Assembly (NCBI GenBank): GCA_947259005.1
Contig: CAMYKP010000012.1
Coordinates: forward strand, 90,384 to 154,383
Origin: an uncultured Parasphingopyxis sp.
Lineage (GTDB): Bacteria; Pseudomonadota; Alphaproteobacteria; Sphingomonadales; Sphingomonadaceae
Reading direction: 5' to 3'
Length of the DNA stretch: 64,000 nt
The position numbers and the translations under genes are program-made. Shown here in pieces: positions 8,825 through 17,780 of the stretch (the stretch's first letter is position 1; each line of letters begins with the position of its first letter). The notes beneath the pieces are model-generated. The model did no database searches. It was given only the letters and a program-made list of their open reading frames with translations, and was not told the origin of the DNA.

Positions 8825-9571
8825 TCAATTCGCCGTCACCAGTCGATAGCCAAGGTCGCACGCATCAAGGTTCAGCAGATGGGAATAGCGCCGCACCCAT
8901 GCACCGCTATCAAGATCGCTCGCGAGTTTGGCCAATCCTTCGGCAACATTGTCCAGCGCCCAGAAAGACGACATGCCGGTCCGAATGCGATCGTCCAGAT
9001 ACGCGCCGGGCCGCCGCCAATAGGAATGGAGAAAGCCGTCCGTGCAATCATGCGGGATTGGGACAGCCGCAATCTCGACCGGCCCGAGCCAGTGCGCATA
9101 TTCCGTCATCCCCGGCATCTGCGCTTCGTCCAGCGTAACCAGCTCCGGAAAATAGTCGACAAGCCAGATATCCCGATAGGAAGGGTCGAATGTCAGCAGT
9201 ACCACCGGCCCACGCGTCACCCGGCGCATCTCGCTGAGGCCCTTCGCCTTGTCGGTCCAATGGTGAACTGTCAGGGCCGCCATCGACGCATCGAAACTGT
9301 TGTCGTCGAAGGGCAGGTCTTCCGCACATCCCTGCATGGCCGGCGCGGCACCGGCACTACGCTGGGCTATCATCTCCCTCGACGGCTCGATCGCCGTGAC
9401 CTGCCTGTCGGCAGGTTCATAGGAACCCGTTCCGGCACCGACATTCAGGACCGTTTCCGCAGATCCCAATGCCCGTGCGATCACGCTCGCGATCCGGTGA
9501 TCGGGTTTCCGAAGATCCGAATAGTTGATCCCGATACGGTCATAGGGTGTGGGCATGGAGCTCGATATCAT
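8825..9571 (-). CDS. Class I SAM-dependent methyltransferase
   Basis: A 248-residue methyltransferase of the Methyltransf_11 type. It has glycine-rich motif I VLNVGAGTGSYE near residue 42, then VTAIEPSREM and DLPFDDNSFDASMAAL, the usual ubiE/bioC-like pattern. The substrate cannot be read from sequence. Its start overlaps the stop of the upstream acyl-CoA synthetase gene by 4 bp (9568-9571), so the two are probably co-translated and may act on a common acyl or small-molecule pathway (inference). Confidence 0.85.
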   Translation of the reverse strand: MISSSMPTPYDRIGINYSDLRKPDHRIASVIARALGSAETVLNVGAGTGSYEPADRQVTAIEPSREMIAQRSAGAAPAMQGCAEDLPFDDNSFDASMAALTVHHWTDKAKGLSEMRRVTRGPVVLLTFDPSYRDIWLVDYFPELVTLDEAQMPGMTEYAHWLGPVEIAAVPIPHDCTDGFLHSYWRRPGAYLDDRIRTGMSSFWALDNVAEGLAKLASDLDSGAWVRRYSHLLNLDACDLGYRLVTAN

Positions 9572-11217
9572 GCGATCGCTTTTTCTTCGGCCTCAATCGC
9601 TATTTGCCTGATCGCCTTGTAATCGAGTTTGCCATTCGGTGCCCGGCCAACGCTCTCGACATAGACGAATGAGCGCGGAGTTTTATAATCCGCAAGTTGA
9701 CCGCCAACCCAGTCGACCAGAGATTGGTCGCCGGGATTTTCAGCGCCCGGCATCAGCTCCACGACGGCGCAAATCCGTTCACCCCAGCGCGGATCGGGCA
9801 AACCCGTCACCGCGACATCGCGCACCGCCTCGTGCCGGCGCAGAGCTTCCTCGACTTCCTCGGGAAATATCTTCTCGCCGCCTGAATTGATGCATTGCGA
9901 TCCCCTGCCGAGAATTTCGAGCGTACCGTCTTCATTCACCATCGCCCAGTCGCCCGGTATGCTCCAGCGTTCGCCCTCGATGACGGGAAAGGTTTTCGCC
10001 GTCTTTTCTTCGTCCTTGTAATAGCCGATCGGGCAATAACCGCTAACGGCAAGCAAACCCTTTTCACCGGAGCCCGGCTCGACGCGGCGATGATCCTCGG
10101 TAAAAACAGCACATGTCTCCCCGGTTTCGAACCGGGCGGTCTGGGTTTCGCCCTGGGCGTTGGTGATCGACATCCCCATGCCGAGCGCTTCGGATGAGGA
10201 GTAGCTGTCTATCAGATTGATCTGCGGCATATGCCGGATCAGGCCGAGCTTGGTCTCGCGCGTCCACATAGCGCCGGACGAGGTCATGAGCAGGATGCTC
10301 GACAGACCCCATTGGCCCGGATTGGCATCGAGCGCGGCTAGCAGCGGCTGGGCGAAAGGCTCGCCAACGACGGTTGCCCGCGTCGCCTTGTGACGGGCGA
10401 TGGTTTCAAGCATCTCCTCGGCCGAAAATTTTCCGCTTGGTAACAGGATAACCGTGCCGCCGCCGACCAGTGCGGCGAAGGCGGTCAACAGACCGGTGCC
10501 ATGCATCAATGGCGGCGCAATCACGGAACGCGATTTTATCGGCGAAGCCACAGCACGCGGCCCCGCATCTTCAGGCCGTTCGAGTGATGGCACGCCGAGC
10601 ATCGGGATGGCGCCGAAATCGCTCTTCGCGATGAGATCGTGCAGGCGCCACATCACGCCTTTGGGCATTCCGGTCGTTCCGCCGGTATAGATCATCAGCA
10701 AATCTTCATTGCTCCGCCCCCAGCCTGCCTCGAATGGCCGCTGGGCGGGATCAGTGGCTACGGCATCTTCATAGCGCACAGCCCAGTCCGGGCAGTCCGC
10801 ATCTTCGACACCGACTGCGATCCAGCAGATCACGCTATCAAGCGTCGTGCGAACCGCTTCGATGGTCGCAGCATAGGCGATGTCGAAGATAACGGCTTTG
10901 GCATCGGCATTGTCGATCAGATAGGCGAGTTCGGACGATGTATAGCGGTAATTGATGTTGAGCGGCGTCAGTCCCGCCTTGAAGGCCGCGAAATAGCTGA
11001 TGAGATATTCGGCGCGATTGGGGGTATAGACGGCAACGCTCGCTCTCTGCTCCAGCCCCCGGTCGATCATGAAGGCAGCAAGCGCATCGGCCTCGCGATC
11101 GAACTCTCCCCAGCCGACAGTGTCCTCGCCCTGCACGATCGCATTTTCATCGGGCTGTGCGGCGGCAATCGATTCCCAGATGTTGGCGTAATTCCAGATA
11201 TGGTTGCCGTCCGTCAT
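9568..11217 (-). CDS. AMP-dependent acyl-CoA synthetase (FadD-like)
   Basis: A 549-residue ANL-superfamily ligase that activates a carboxylic acid through an acyl-adenylate to its CoA thioester. The P-loop-like motif is YTGGTTGMPKGVMWR near residue 180; the adenylate-binding YSSSEALG lies near residue 345; the hinge region shows GDWAMVNEDGTLEILGR; and a C-terminal lysine lies in PNGKLDYK. Closest in style to the acyl-CoA synthetases of sphingomonad and actinobacterial degradation clusters, but the substrate is not predictable. The 3' end overlaps the methyltransferase start by 4 bp. Confidence 0.9.
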   Translation of the reverse strand: MTDGNHIWNYANIWESIAAAQPDENAIVQGEDTVGWGEFDREADALAAFMIDRGLEQRASVAVYTPNRAEYLISYFAAFKAGLTPLNINYRYTSSELAYLIDNADAKAVIFDIAYAATIEAVRTTLDSVICWIAVGVEDADCPDWAVRYEDAVATDPAQRPFEAGWGRSNEDLLMIYTGGTTGMPKGVMWRLHDLIAKSDFGAIPMLGVPSLERPEDAGPRAVASPIKSRSVIAPPLMHGTGLLTAFAALVGGGTVILLPSGKFSAEEMLETIARHKATRATVVGEPFAQPLLAALDANPGQWGLSSILLMTSSGAMWTRETKLGLIRHMPQINLIDSYSSSEALGMGMSITNAQGETQTARFETGETCAVFTEDHRRVEPGSGEKGLLAVSGYCPIGYYKDEEKTAKTFPVIEGERWSIPGDWAMVNEDGTLEILGRGSQCINSGGEKIFPEEVEEALRRHEAVRDVAVTGLPDPRWGERICAVVELMPGAENPGDQSLVDWVGGQLADYKTPRSFVYVESVGRAPNGKLDYKAIRQIAIEAEEKAIA

Positions 11218-11377
11218 CTATTGGCGCTCCTCTCAATGCATCGATCGCAAAAGCCAGTGTACGGACAACGCAGCCAGCCGCAATGGGGTCTCATCCGGTC
11301 CCTCTCGCGCAATGGATGGGACCAGATTGCCGCCGCACAGGCTTGATCCTCCTACCCCATCGTCTCATCCCCCACCC

Positions 11378-11896
11378 GTGCAGCGCAAAACCTCCTTCTC
11401 TCCCGTCACCGATTCCCGAACGCGGGTCTTGATTCTCGGCAGCCTTCCCGGAGAGGAATCGCTGCGCCAGTCGCAATATTATGCCCATCCGCAAAACCGG
11501 TTCTGGGATCTGGTTGGCGCGGCCATCGGTACTGAACTGCGCACGCTTGCCTATGCGGACCGGTTGGCGACCTTGCTCCGCCACAATGTCGGGCTGTGGG
11601 ACGTGATCGCCGATGCGCATCGAACAGGCAGCCTCGACAGCGCCATTCGCGATGCGCGCGGAAATGATTTGAAGCAACTCGCCCGGTCGCTACCCTTGCT
11701 CGAAGCAATTGCTTTCAATGGCAAAAAATCATCTGCAACTGGCCGGAAGCTGCTCGGCGAGGATGGTGAGCGCTATAGCCTTGTCGACCTTCCTTCCTCC
11801 AGCCCCGCCTATGCAGCCATGCCTTTTGACGAGAAACTTTTACGCTGGGCCGTGATCGGCAGCATAATCAGCAAGAAGAACAAGGCGGATAGCTGA
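11378..11896 (+). CDS. DNA-deoxyinosine (hypoxanthine) glycosylase family protein
   Basis: Uracil-DNA-glycosylase-fold repair enzyme of the hypoxanthine-DNA glycosylase family. The family hallmarks are visible: VLILGSLPGEESL, then QYYAHPQNRFWDLVG, NVGLWDV, and the C-terminal LPSSSPAYA. The frame stays open upstream to 11204, but that part overlaps the divergent acyl-CoA synthetase start and is low complexity. The GTG at 11378 gives MQRKTSFSPV..., matching the family N-terminus, and 172 residues, which is the family length. The product probably removes deaminated purines from DNA. Confidence 0.85.
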   Translation: MQRKTSFSPVTDSRTRVLILGSLPGEESLRQSQYYAHPQNRFWDLVGAAIGTELRTLAYADRLATLLRHNVGLWDVIADAHRTGSLDSAIRDARGNDLKQLARSLPLLEAIAFNGKKSSATGRKLLGEDGERYSLVDLPSSSPAYAAMPFDEKLLRWAVIGSIISKKNKADS

Positions 11897-12247
11897 TCGC
11901 CTGACGCGAATGGATGGAGCCGCTTCATCCATTGAGCAAGGCAATGACCGACGTTTTCATATCCTGCACTCGGAAGAACCCTGATCCTGTTCGGCAAATC
12001 GGTCGCCCTGCCGTCAATCGCTCCTATGATGCTGCAGTGCAGCGACAGGTCGTCGTCGTCCCGCGAGCGAAAACGATCCAATTCCCTCCGGCTCACACCA
12101 AGCGCCCGGCAACAGCACCTCGAACAACCCGGGCCCCAAATTTCAGCGCTGGAATAAGCGGTGTTGGTCGAAGATCAGGCCCCGGTCATGGAATTGTCAC
12201 AAAAACACGGTTGACGAAGCATGCTGCAGTCGCGAAAAGCCGCGCCC
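11897..12247. other. Intergenic stretch with a hairpin; no gene seen
   Basis: Possible reading frames here have no start signal and no plausible protein character. A perfect inverted repeat AATGGATG/CATCCATT with a 9-nt loop lies at 11909-11933, 13 bases after the glycosylase stop. It lacks a U-run, so it may be a weak or Rho-assisted 3' end. The rest presumably carries the promoter of the lipoprotein gene at 12248. Confidence 0.4.
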
Positions 12248-12697
12248 ATGAGCAAAATACTATCCCCCCTCGCGGTCGCACCGTTCGCCGCCCTTATCGC
12301 TCTCGCCGCCTGCGGCGAGTCTGAACCCGAAATCGTTGGCGGCATGGCCGATCCCAATCACGAAGAGATTGAAGAGTTGGCTCCTGCAGAGCTGCCGCCG
12401 ATGCGCACGCGCGAAGCCAGCTTCCGCTGTGCTGACAACAGCGTCGTTTATGTCAGCTTCTACACCAATGACAGCCAGGTCGGCGTCGCCATGGAGCGGG
12501 ATGCTATTCAAACGATCCTTCCGAACGTAGCGATGGCTGATGCTGAAACAGCCGAAGATGGCGAAGAAGCCGCGGCTGAAGCCCCTGCCGGACCGCCGCG
12601 TTATTCCGCCGAAGGCTTTACGCTGGTTGGCGAGAGCGATGCATCGAGCATCCAGTTTGCCCGCAACGGCGGCGGATTGCAGAGCTGCCACAGCTAA
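12248..12697 (+). CDS. Small lipoprotein, possible MliC-like domain
   Basis: A 149-residue lipoprotein using the ATG at 12248. It has a short basic start, a hydrophobic core and a lipobox LAAC near residue 21, with glutamates after the cysteine. The acidic linker leads to a small domain beginning SFRCADNSVVYVSFY and ending with a second cysteine near the C-terminus. That layout resembles MliC/PliC lysozyme inhibitors (two cysteines, alternating strands), but key residues are not clearly present, so this is only a suggestion. A strong terminator follows at 12725-12757. Confidence 0.7.
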   Translation: MSKILSPLAVAPFAALIALAACGESEPEIVGGMADPNHEEIEELAPAELPPMRTREASFRCADNSVVYVSFYTNDSQVGVAMERDAIQTILPNVAMADAETAEDGEEAAAEAPAGPPRYSAEGFTLVGESDASSIQFARNGGGLQSCHS

Positions 12698-12724
12698 GCG
12701 GCTTCAAGCCTAGTCCCTAATACA

Positions 12725-12757
12725 GGGCCGGTCGCCATCGTGCTGCCGGCCCTTTTT
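12725..12757 (+). terminator. Rho-independent terminator after the lipoprotein gene
   Basis: GGGCCGG (12725-12731) pairs with CCGGCCC (12746-12752) across a 14-nt loop and is followed directly by five T residues. It lies 28 bases after the stop of the lipoprotein gene. Confidence 0.9.
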
Positions 12758-12818
12758 CGTTGTGCTGCTTGCCTTTTGACAATGGTGCGTTTTACCTTCC
12801 CTCCAAGGGGGGGGAGTC

Positions 12819-13907
12819 ATGAGAAAAACAAAGCGCATCGGGCTGGCAGTTGCGGCGGCAGCTGCCATTTCGGGCTGCACATCGCTGCAAACGCCGATGA
12901 CGGATTTCGCAACCGATTATAACCGGGTCATCGCCGACACGCGTAACGAAATGATCCTGCTTAATATAGTGCGGGCGAGCGAGGGTGAGCCCACGCACTA
13001 TTCTGCCCTGAGTTCTGTAAGCGGCAACCTTTCGATCGGTGCGTCTGCGAGCGCGTCTTTGAGCGGTATTATCGACGATGTCGATGCCGGTGCAGGCACG
13101 AGCATATCGGTCCGCTCTTCGCCAAGTTTCCAGATCATTCCTCTCAACACCCGGGATTTCGCAACGGGTATCCTGCGTCCGGTAGAACCGAACGTCGTCG
13201 CACTTTTTCTCAGCCAGGGCTGGAACCAGAATCTTCTCGCGGCACTGATGGTCGAAAGTATAACCTGCGGTTCGAGCACCTATAATAATGACCTGCGGTC
13301 CGATGGCGATCGCAGCGGACGGCGTCAGTATCTCAGCACAGATCAGGCATTCGGGCTCGGCTTTGCTGCGGAAGATGGCGGCGGTTCAAATGGACCAATC
13401 CTGAGTCTCGATGCCGAACAAGCAGACAGCCTCGGGATGATTCTCGAAAATCTCGGCGATGATTACCGGGTCACTATTCGCAGGGCGGAGGACGGCACCG
13501 CTATATTCGATGTTTTCGAGCGCTCCGAACAAACTTTGAATATCACGCTCGACGACACCGCCCGACCAGCCGAGTGCAATGATGAAGCCCTGACTCCTGA
13601 CAATTACGAACTGCGCTCGGTCGAGGGCATTATCTATTATCTTGGAGAGATACTGCGATCGGGCGACGGCAGGCTCATATCGTCCAACGGCGATGTAGTT
13701 TTCGCACTCAGCAACAGCGCACCGGCCAGAGGCCACAGCATTCGCGTCTCCCACAATGGCCAGACCTATTTCGTGCCCCACACGGATGCAGCGCAGCGCC
13801 CTCGTGATCGGACGATTCAGGTTATCAGCCTGATCAACCAGCTGATCGGCCTGCAGACGGCGAGCGAGGCGCTGGAACGGAGCCCGGGGACACTGACGAT
13901 CAACTAG
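12819..13907 (+). CDS. Lipoprotein of unknown function (MILLNIVRA-type)
   Basis: A 362-residue lipoprotein with a strong ribosome-binding site (AAGGGGGGGGAG) and a signal peptide ending in the lipobox ISGC near residue 20. The motif NEMILLNIVRASEGEP near residue 43, followed by the HYSALSSVSGNL pattern, recurs in proteobacterial lipoproteins of unknown function that I recognise only as a family. The C-terminal half has mixed strands and the motif SVEGIIYYLGEILR. It probably sits in the periplasm or outer membrane. It is followed 66 bp later by purL, which is probably separately controlled. Confidence 0.75.
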   Translation: MRKTKRIGLAVAAAAAISGCTSLQTPMTDFATDYNRVIADTRNEMILLNIVRASEGEPTHYSALSSVSGNLSIGASASASLSGIIDDVDAGAGTSISVRSSPSFQIIPLNTRDFATGILRPVEPNVVALFLSQGWNQNLLAALMVESITCGSSTYNNDLRSDGDRSGRRQYLSTDQAFGLGFAAEDGGGSNGPILSLDAEQADSLGMILENLGDDYRVTIRRAEDGTAIFDVFERSEQTLNITLDDTARPAECNDEALTPDNYELRSVEGIIYYLGEILRSGDGRLISSNGDVVFALSNSAPARGHSIRVSHNGQTYFVPHTDAAQRPRDRTIQVISLINQLIGLQTASEALERSPGTLTIN

Positions 13908-13973
13908 GATCATGCCCATCAAAGCACCGCTTCGCTCTAGGAGAATCGCTCCACCGGCGCTAAGGCGCTTCGC

Positions 13974-16151
13974 ATGCCAGAAACCGCCCCCACCATCACT
14001 CCGGAAGTCGTGGCTGAACACGGCCTCAACGACGAAGAATATGCGCGCATCCTCGCCGCGCTGGATCGCGAACCGAATATTGTCGAGCTCGGCATTTTCT
14101 CGGTCATGTGGTCGGAACATTGCAGCTACAAAAGCTCCCGCCGCCACCTGAAGAAACTGCCGACCGAAGGCCCGCAGGTAATATGCGGACCCGGTGAGAA
14201 TGCCGGCGTCGTCGATATCGGAGACGGACAGGCAGCGATCTTCAAGATGGAGAGCCACAACCATCCCAGTTTCATCGAGCCCTATCAGGGCGCGGCGACA
14301 GGCGTGGGCGGCATATTGCGCGACGTATTTACAATGGGTGCCCGGCCCGTGGCCAACATGAATGCTCTGCGCTTCGGCAGTCCCGATCACCCCAAAACCC
14401 GGCATCTGGTTTCAGGGGTCGTTTCGGGCATCGGTGGCTATGGCAATTGCGTCGGCGTGCCGACCGTTGGCGGCGAAGTAAATTTTCACCCAGCCTATGA
14501 CACCAACATCCTCGTCAATGCGATGACGGTCGGCATCGCCGATACCGACAAGATTTTCTATTCGGCGGCTTCGGGCGTCGGCAATCCGATCGTCTATGTC
14601 GGTTCCAAGACCGGGCGCGACGGCATCCATGGCGCAACCATGGCCAGCGCAGAATTCGACGAGGACAGCGAAGATAAGCGCCCGACCGTGCAGGTCGGCG
14701 ATCCGTTTACCGAGAAACTCCTCATCGAAGCCTGTCTCGAGCTGATGGCATCGGACGCCATCGTCGCGATCCAGGACATGGGCGCGGCCGGCCTTACCTC
14801 TTCCAGCGTTGAAATGGCGACGAACGGCGAAGTCGGCATCATCCTCAATATGGATGCGGTGCCATGCCGTGAAGAAGGCATGACACCCTATGAGATGATG
14901 CTGTCCGAGAGCCAGGAACGCATGCTGATGGTCCTCAAGCCCGGCCGCGAAGACATGGCCCGAGCGATCTTCGAGAAATGGGAACTGGATTTCGCGGTGA
15001 TCGGCGAAGTCACCGACACGCGCCACATGGTCCTCACCTTCGAAGGCGAAACCGTGTGCGACATTCCGCTGGGGCCGCTCGCTGCCGACGCGCCCAACTA
15101 TGATCGGCCGCATGTTCCGACGCCCAAGCCCGCCCCGCTCACCGACATTCCCGAGAGCGGCGACATCGGCGCGGACCTTTTGAAACTCATGGCCTCGCCC
15201 GATCTCGCCTCGCGCAAATGGATCTGGGAACAGTATGACCATATGGTCATGGCCGACACGGTGCAGCGGCCGGGCGGCGATGCTGCCGTCGTGCGCGTCC
15301 ATGGCACGAAAAAGGGCCTGGCGATTTCAACCGATTGCACGCCGCGCTATTGCAAGGCCGATCCGGTCGAAGGCGGCAGGCAGGCGATTGCCGAATGCTA
15401 TCGCAACCTCACCGCTGTCGGTGCAAAGCCGTTGGCGACCACAGACTGCATGAATTTCGGCAATCCCGAAAAGCCCGAGATCATGGGGCAGTTTGTTGGC
15501 TGTATAGAAGGCATGGCCGAAGCCTGCGCCGCGCTCGACATGCCGATCGTCTCCGGCAATGTCTCGCTTTACAACGAGACTACGGATTCTGACGGCAAGG
15601 CAACGCCCGTCCTGCCGACCCCGGCCATCGGAGGCATCGGCCTGCTCGACGATATCGACAAGATGGCGACGGTGGCATTCAAGACTGAGGGCGAATGTCT
15701 CGCCGTTATCGGCGCCAACTATCCGGATATCGGACAAACGCTCTGGCTGCGCGAAATTCATGGCCGCGAGGATGGTCCTCCGCCGCGTGTCGACCTCAAG
15801 GACGAGAAACTCCATGGCGACATTGTCCGTCGGCTCATCAATGACGGCGCCGTGACTGCAGTCCATGACATTTCCGATGGTGGCCTGCTTGTCGCAGTTG
15901 CGGAGATGGCGCTGGCGGGAAATCTGGGCGTCGAGCTCGACGCGATGGACGCGGCCTTCGCCTTCAACGAGAGTCAGGCGCGTTATCTCGTAACCTATCG
16001 CGCTGACGCGCCGCTCGATCGAAATGCAGTTCCCTTTACGAAAATCGGAACAGTGGGTGAGAACACCATTCGCGTGAACGGCACAAGCATTCCCCTCGCC
16101 GATCTGCGTGCAGCGAACGAAAGCTTCTTCGAAAATCTGATGGGCCGCTAA
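13974..16151 (+). CDS. purL: PurL, phosphoribosylformylglycinamidine synthase subunit II
   Basis: Fourth step of de novo purine synthesis: ATP-dependent amination of FGAR to FGAM, using ammonia from the PurQ glutaminase with PurS as a scaffold. The 725-residue length is that of the small PurL type, which needs separate PurQ and PurS (not in this window). Visible motifs include [10 protein letters not shown] near residue 43, the ATP/Mg motif MESHNHPS near 90, and repeated PurM-like halves with [17 protein letters not shown] and [17 protein letters not shown]. No purine gene flanks it. Confidence 0.97.
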   Translation: MPETAPTITPEVVAEHGLNDEEYARILAALDREPNIVELGIFSVMWSEHCSYKSSRRHLKKLPTEGPQVICGPGENAGVVDIGDGQAAIFKMESHNHPSFIEPYQGAATGVGGILRDVFTMGARPVANMNALRFGSPDHPKTRHLVSGVVSGIGGYGNCVGVPTVGGEVNFHPAYDTNILVNAMTVGIADTDKIFYSAASGVGNPIVYVGSKTGRDGIHGATMASAEFDEDSEDKRPTVQVGDPFTEKLLIEACLELMASDAIVAIQDMGAAGLTSSSVEMATNGEVGIILNMDAVPCREEGMTPYEMMLSESQERMLMVLKPGREDMARAIFEKWELDFAVIGEVTDTRHMVLTFEGETVCDIPLGPLAADAPNYDRPHVPTPKPAPLTDIPESGDIGADLLKLMASPDLASRKWIWEQYDHMVMADTVQRPGGDAAVVRVHGTKKGLAISTDCTPRYCKADPVEGGRQAIAECYRNLTAVGAKPLATTDCMNFGNPEKPEIMGQFVGCIEGMAEACAALDMPIVSGNVSLYNETTDSDGKATPVLPTPAIGGIGLLDDIDKMATVAFKTEGECLAVIGANYPDIGQTLWLREIHGREDGPPPRVDLKDEKLHGDIVRRLINDGAVTAVHDISDGGLLVAVAEMALAGNLGVELDAMDAAFAFNESQARYLVTYRADAPLDRNAVPFTKIGTVGENTIRVNGTSIPLADLRAANESFFENLMGR

Positions 16152-16165
16152 ACGCGGGCTACCGC

Positions 16166-16990
16166 TCAGGCGGGCTGGGCAGTCCCAATGTCGCCCTGCT
16201 GCTCATTTCTTCCTAGCAGGTCGTATGGATTGCGGCCTTCTTCGCGCAGGATCCGGTGCGCTTCATGATAAGCGTGCGGCGTGCCGATGTTCAATCGTTC
16301 GCGCACAGCATCAAGGGGCTCGGCGAGAAGTTCGGTGATGTTCATCTCCCACACTCGCGGACCGGCCTTTCCATGCCTTTTTGCTTCTCCGATCGCGCGG
16401 AAAACTGGCGCCTTGGTCTGCGTTTCCTTCTTCATGTTGAAGCCACCCGCATAGGCGATGAACAAATGGGCGAGCGATGGATCCTGACCATAAGTAAAGG
16501 CCAGGACGCACTGTTCGCCCAAGCCATCGCGCCCGTAGCCGGTCAGAACGTGCAACAGGTCATGCGTGTCCCGGTTCCGGTTGCCATACCATTGGATCAG
16601 GTCATTGTAGCGCGGCTTGCCCATCTTCTCGCCCTCGGCGACAAGACCGGCGGCCGTCAGGCCTTCGGCCTCCATGAAATCGCAATAGGCATGGGCGACA
16701 CTCCCTTCGGGCATGGCGCGGAGCCGGTCATGATCGTCGAGAATGGCGGGCAGATAAGGCTCGCTGGCATAGATGGCTCGGCCTTGCTCGCTAGTCCCGA
16801 ACCGGACGGCTTCATCGCGAAACGAATTGCGCGGCAGCGCCTCGAAAATCCAGAAGACCTGCTCGGTATCTTCCTTGTCTTTCAGCAGCTCACGGAAATG
16901 GTGCAGCGCTTTGAGCGGCCGCTTTCTGAGCCTGGGTCGATCAGGGTGCACGGCTACAGGCATATCGGCAGTGTCGGGTATCGTCTCCAT
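16166..16990 (-). CDS. Coq4-family ubiquinone biosynthesis protein
   Basis: A 274-residue Coq4-like protein; Coq4 organises ubiquinone synthesis in mitochondria and in some alphaproteobacteria. The diagnostic zinc motif HDxxHx11E is intact: HDLLH in the segment NRDTHDLLHVLTGYGRD, followed after eleven residues by Glu. The C-terminal RILREEGRNPYDLL is also characteristic of bacterial homologues. It is convergent with purL (14-bp gap) and divergent from the nitroreductase gene. The ATG at 16990 is the only reasonable start. The exact biochemical role in bacteria is not settled. Confidence 0.88.
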   Translation of the reverse strand: METIPDTADMPVAVHPDRPRLRKRPLKALHHFRELLKDKEDTEQVFWIFEALPRNSFRDEAVRFGTSEQGRAIYASEPYLPAILDDHDRLRAMPEGSVAHAYCDFMEAEGLTAAGLVAEGEKMGKPRYNDLIQWYGNRNRDTHDLLHVLTGYGRDGLGEQCVLAFTYGQDPSLAHLFIAYAGGFNMKKETQTKAPVFRAIGEAKRHGKAGPRVWEMNITELLAEPLDAVRERLNIGTPHAYHEAHRILREEGRNPYDLLGRNEQQGDIGTAQPA

Positions 16991-17076
16991 GACGGCAAAA
17001 TGCTATTTGCTGACATTAATGTCAATAGCGGCAGCTTTGATCTTTGCGGCCGGGATACCAACGGCTAATGTGCGGC

Positions 17077-17751
17077 ATGACCGACCATGACACGATCCCC
17101 TATGCCGACCTTCCCGACTATTCAGACGAAGAGCGCATAAAGCGCGCCAAAGCCTTTTACGAAGCGATCAGGACACGGCGAACCTGCCGGCAATTCAGCG
17201 ACGCTCCCGTTCCGCGCGAAGTGATCGAGCAGGCGATCCTTGCAGCAGGCTCGGCACCCAACGGCGCGAACCATCAGCCCTGGCATTTTGCCGTGATCGG
17301 ATCGCCCGAGAAGAAAAAGGCGGTTCGGGACGCGGCCGAGATGGAAGAAAAGACCTTCTACGAAACCAAGGCCAGCGACGAATGGCTCGAAGCGCTCGCA
17401 CCGCTCGGCACCGATCAGGTAAAGCCCTATCTGGAAATTGCCCCCTGGCTGATCGTGATCTTCGGGCAGCGGCGCGGCGGCCCCAATCCGGGCGACGATA
17501 AGCAGAATTACTATGTGACGGAATCGGTCGGGATTGCGTCGGGCTTTCTTATCGCGGCGCTCCACGATGCGGGCCTCGCCACGCTTACCCACACTCCCAA
17601 CCCGATGAAGTTTCTCAACAAAGTGTGCGAACGCCCGGCCAATGAGAAACCGATGATGATCGTGGTCGCCGGCAAACCGGCGGCGGATGCGACCGTTCCC
17701 ACCCATGCGCTCAACAAGAAACCGCTCGACGCCATAGCCAGCTGGCTATAG
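17077..17751 (+). CDS. Nitroreductase-family flavoprotein (BluB/iodotyrosine deiodinase-like)
   Basis: FMN-dependent oxidoreductase of about 224 residues, using the ATG at 17077 (an ATG nine bases upstream would add three residues). The FMN-binding pattern TRRTCRQFSDAPVP near residue 33, GSAPNGANHQPWHFAVI near 61, and a C-terminal region with SVGIASGFLIAALHDAGLATLTHTP place it in the nitroreductase superfamily. The GANHQPW loop and 4-residue variations favour the deiodinase/BluB-like branch over NfsB, but the substrate is unknown. It is followed 29 bp later by a DUF418 gene. Confidence 0.85.
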   Translation: MTDHDTIPYADLPDYSDEERIKRAKAFYEAIRTRRTCRQFSDAPVPREVIEQAILAAGSAPNGANHQPWHFAVIGSPEKKKAVRDAAEMEEKTFYETKASDEWLEALAPLGTDQVKPYLEIAPWLIVIFGQRRGGPNPGDDKQNYYVTESVGIASGFLIAALHDAGLATLTHTPNPMKFLNKVCERPANEKPMMIVVAGKPAADATVPTHALNKKPLDAIASWL

Positions 17752-17780
17752 CCCCGCAGTTTCACGGGGGAGATACCAAG

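Noticed and set aside
11809-12096. A 95-codon minus-strand frame
   Set aside because: It overlaps the end of the glycosylase gene antisense, and the translation shows no motif or signal; kept as non-coding.
11914-12324. A 136-codon plus-strand frame between the glycosylase and lipoprotein genes
   Set aside because: The translation is Arg/Pro/Thr-rich without structure, overlaps the lipoprotein start in another frame, and has no ribosome-binding site.
13386-14405. A 339-codon minus-strand frame
   Set aside because: It is antisense to the lipoprotein gene and purL and has no domain. The plus-strand genes have full-length, motif-supported products.
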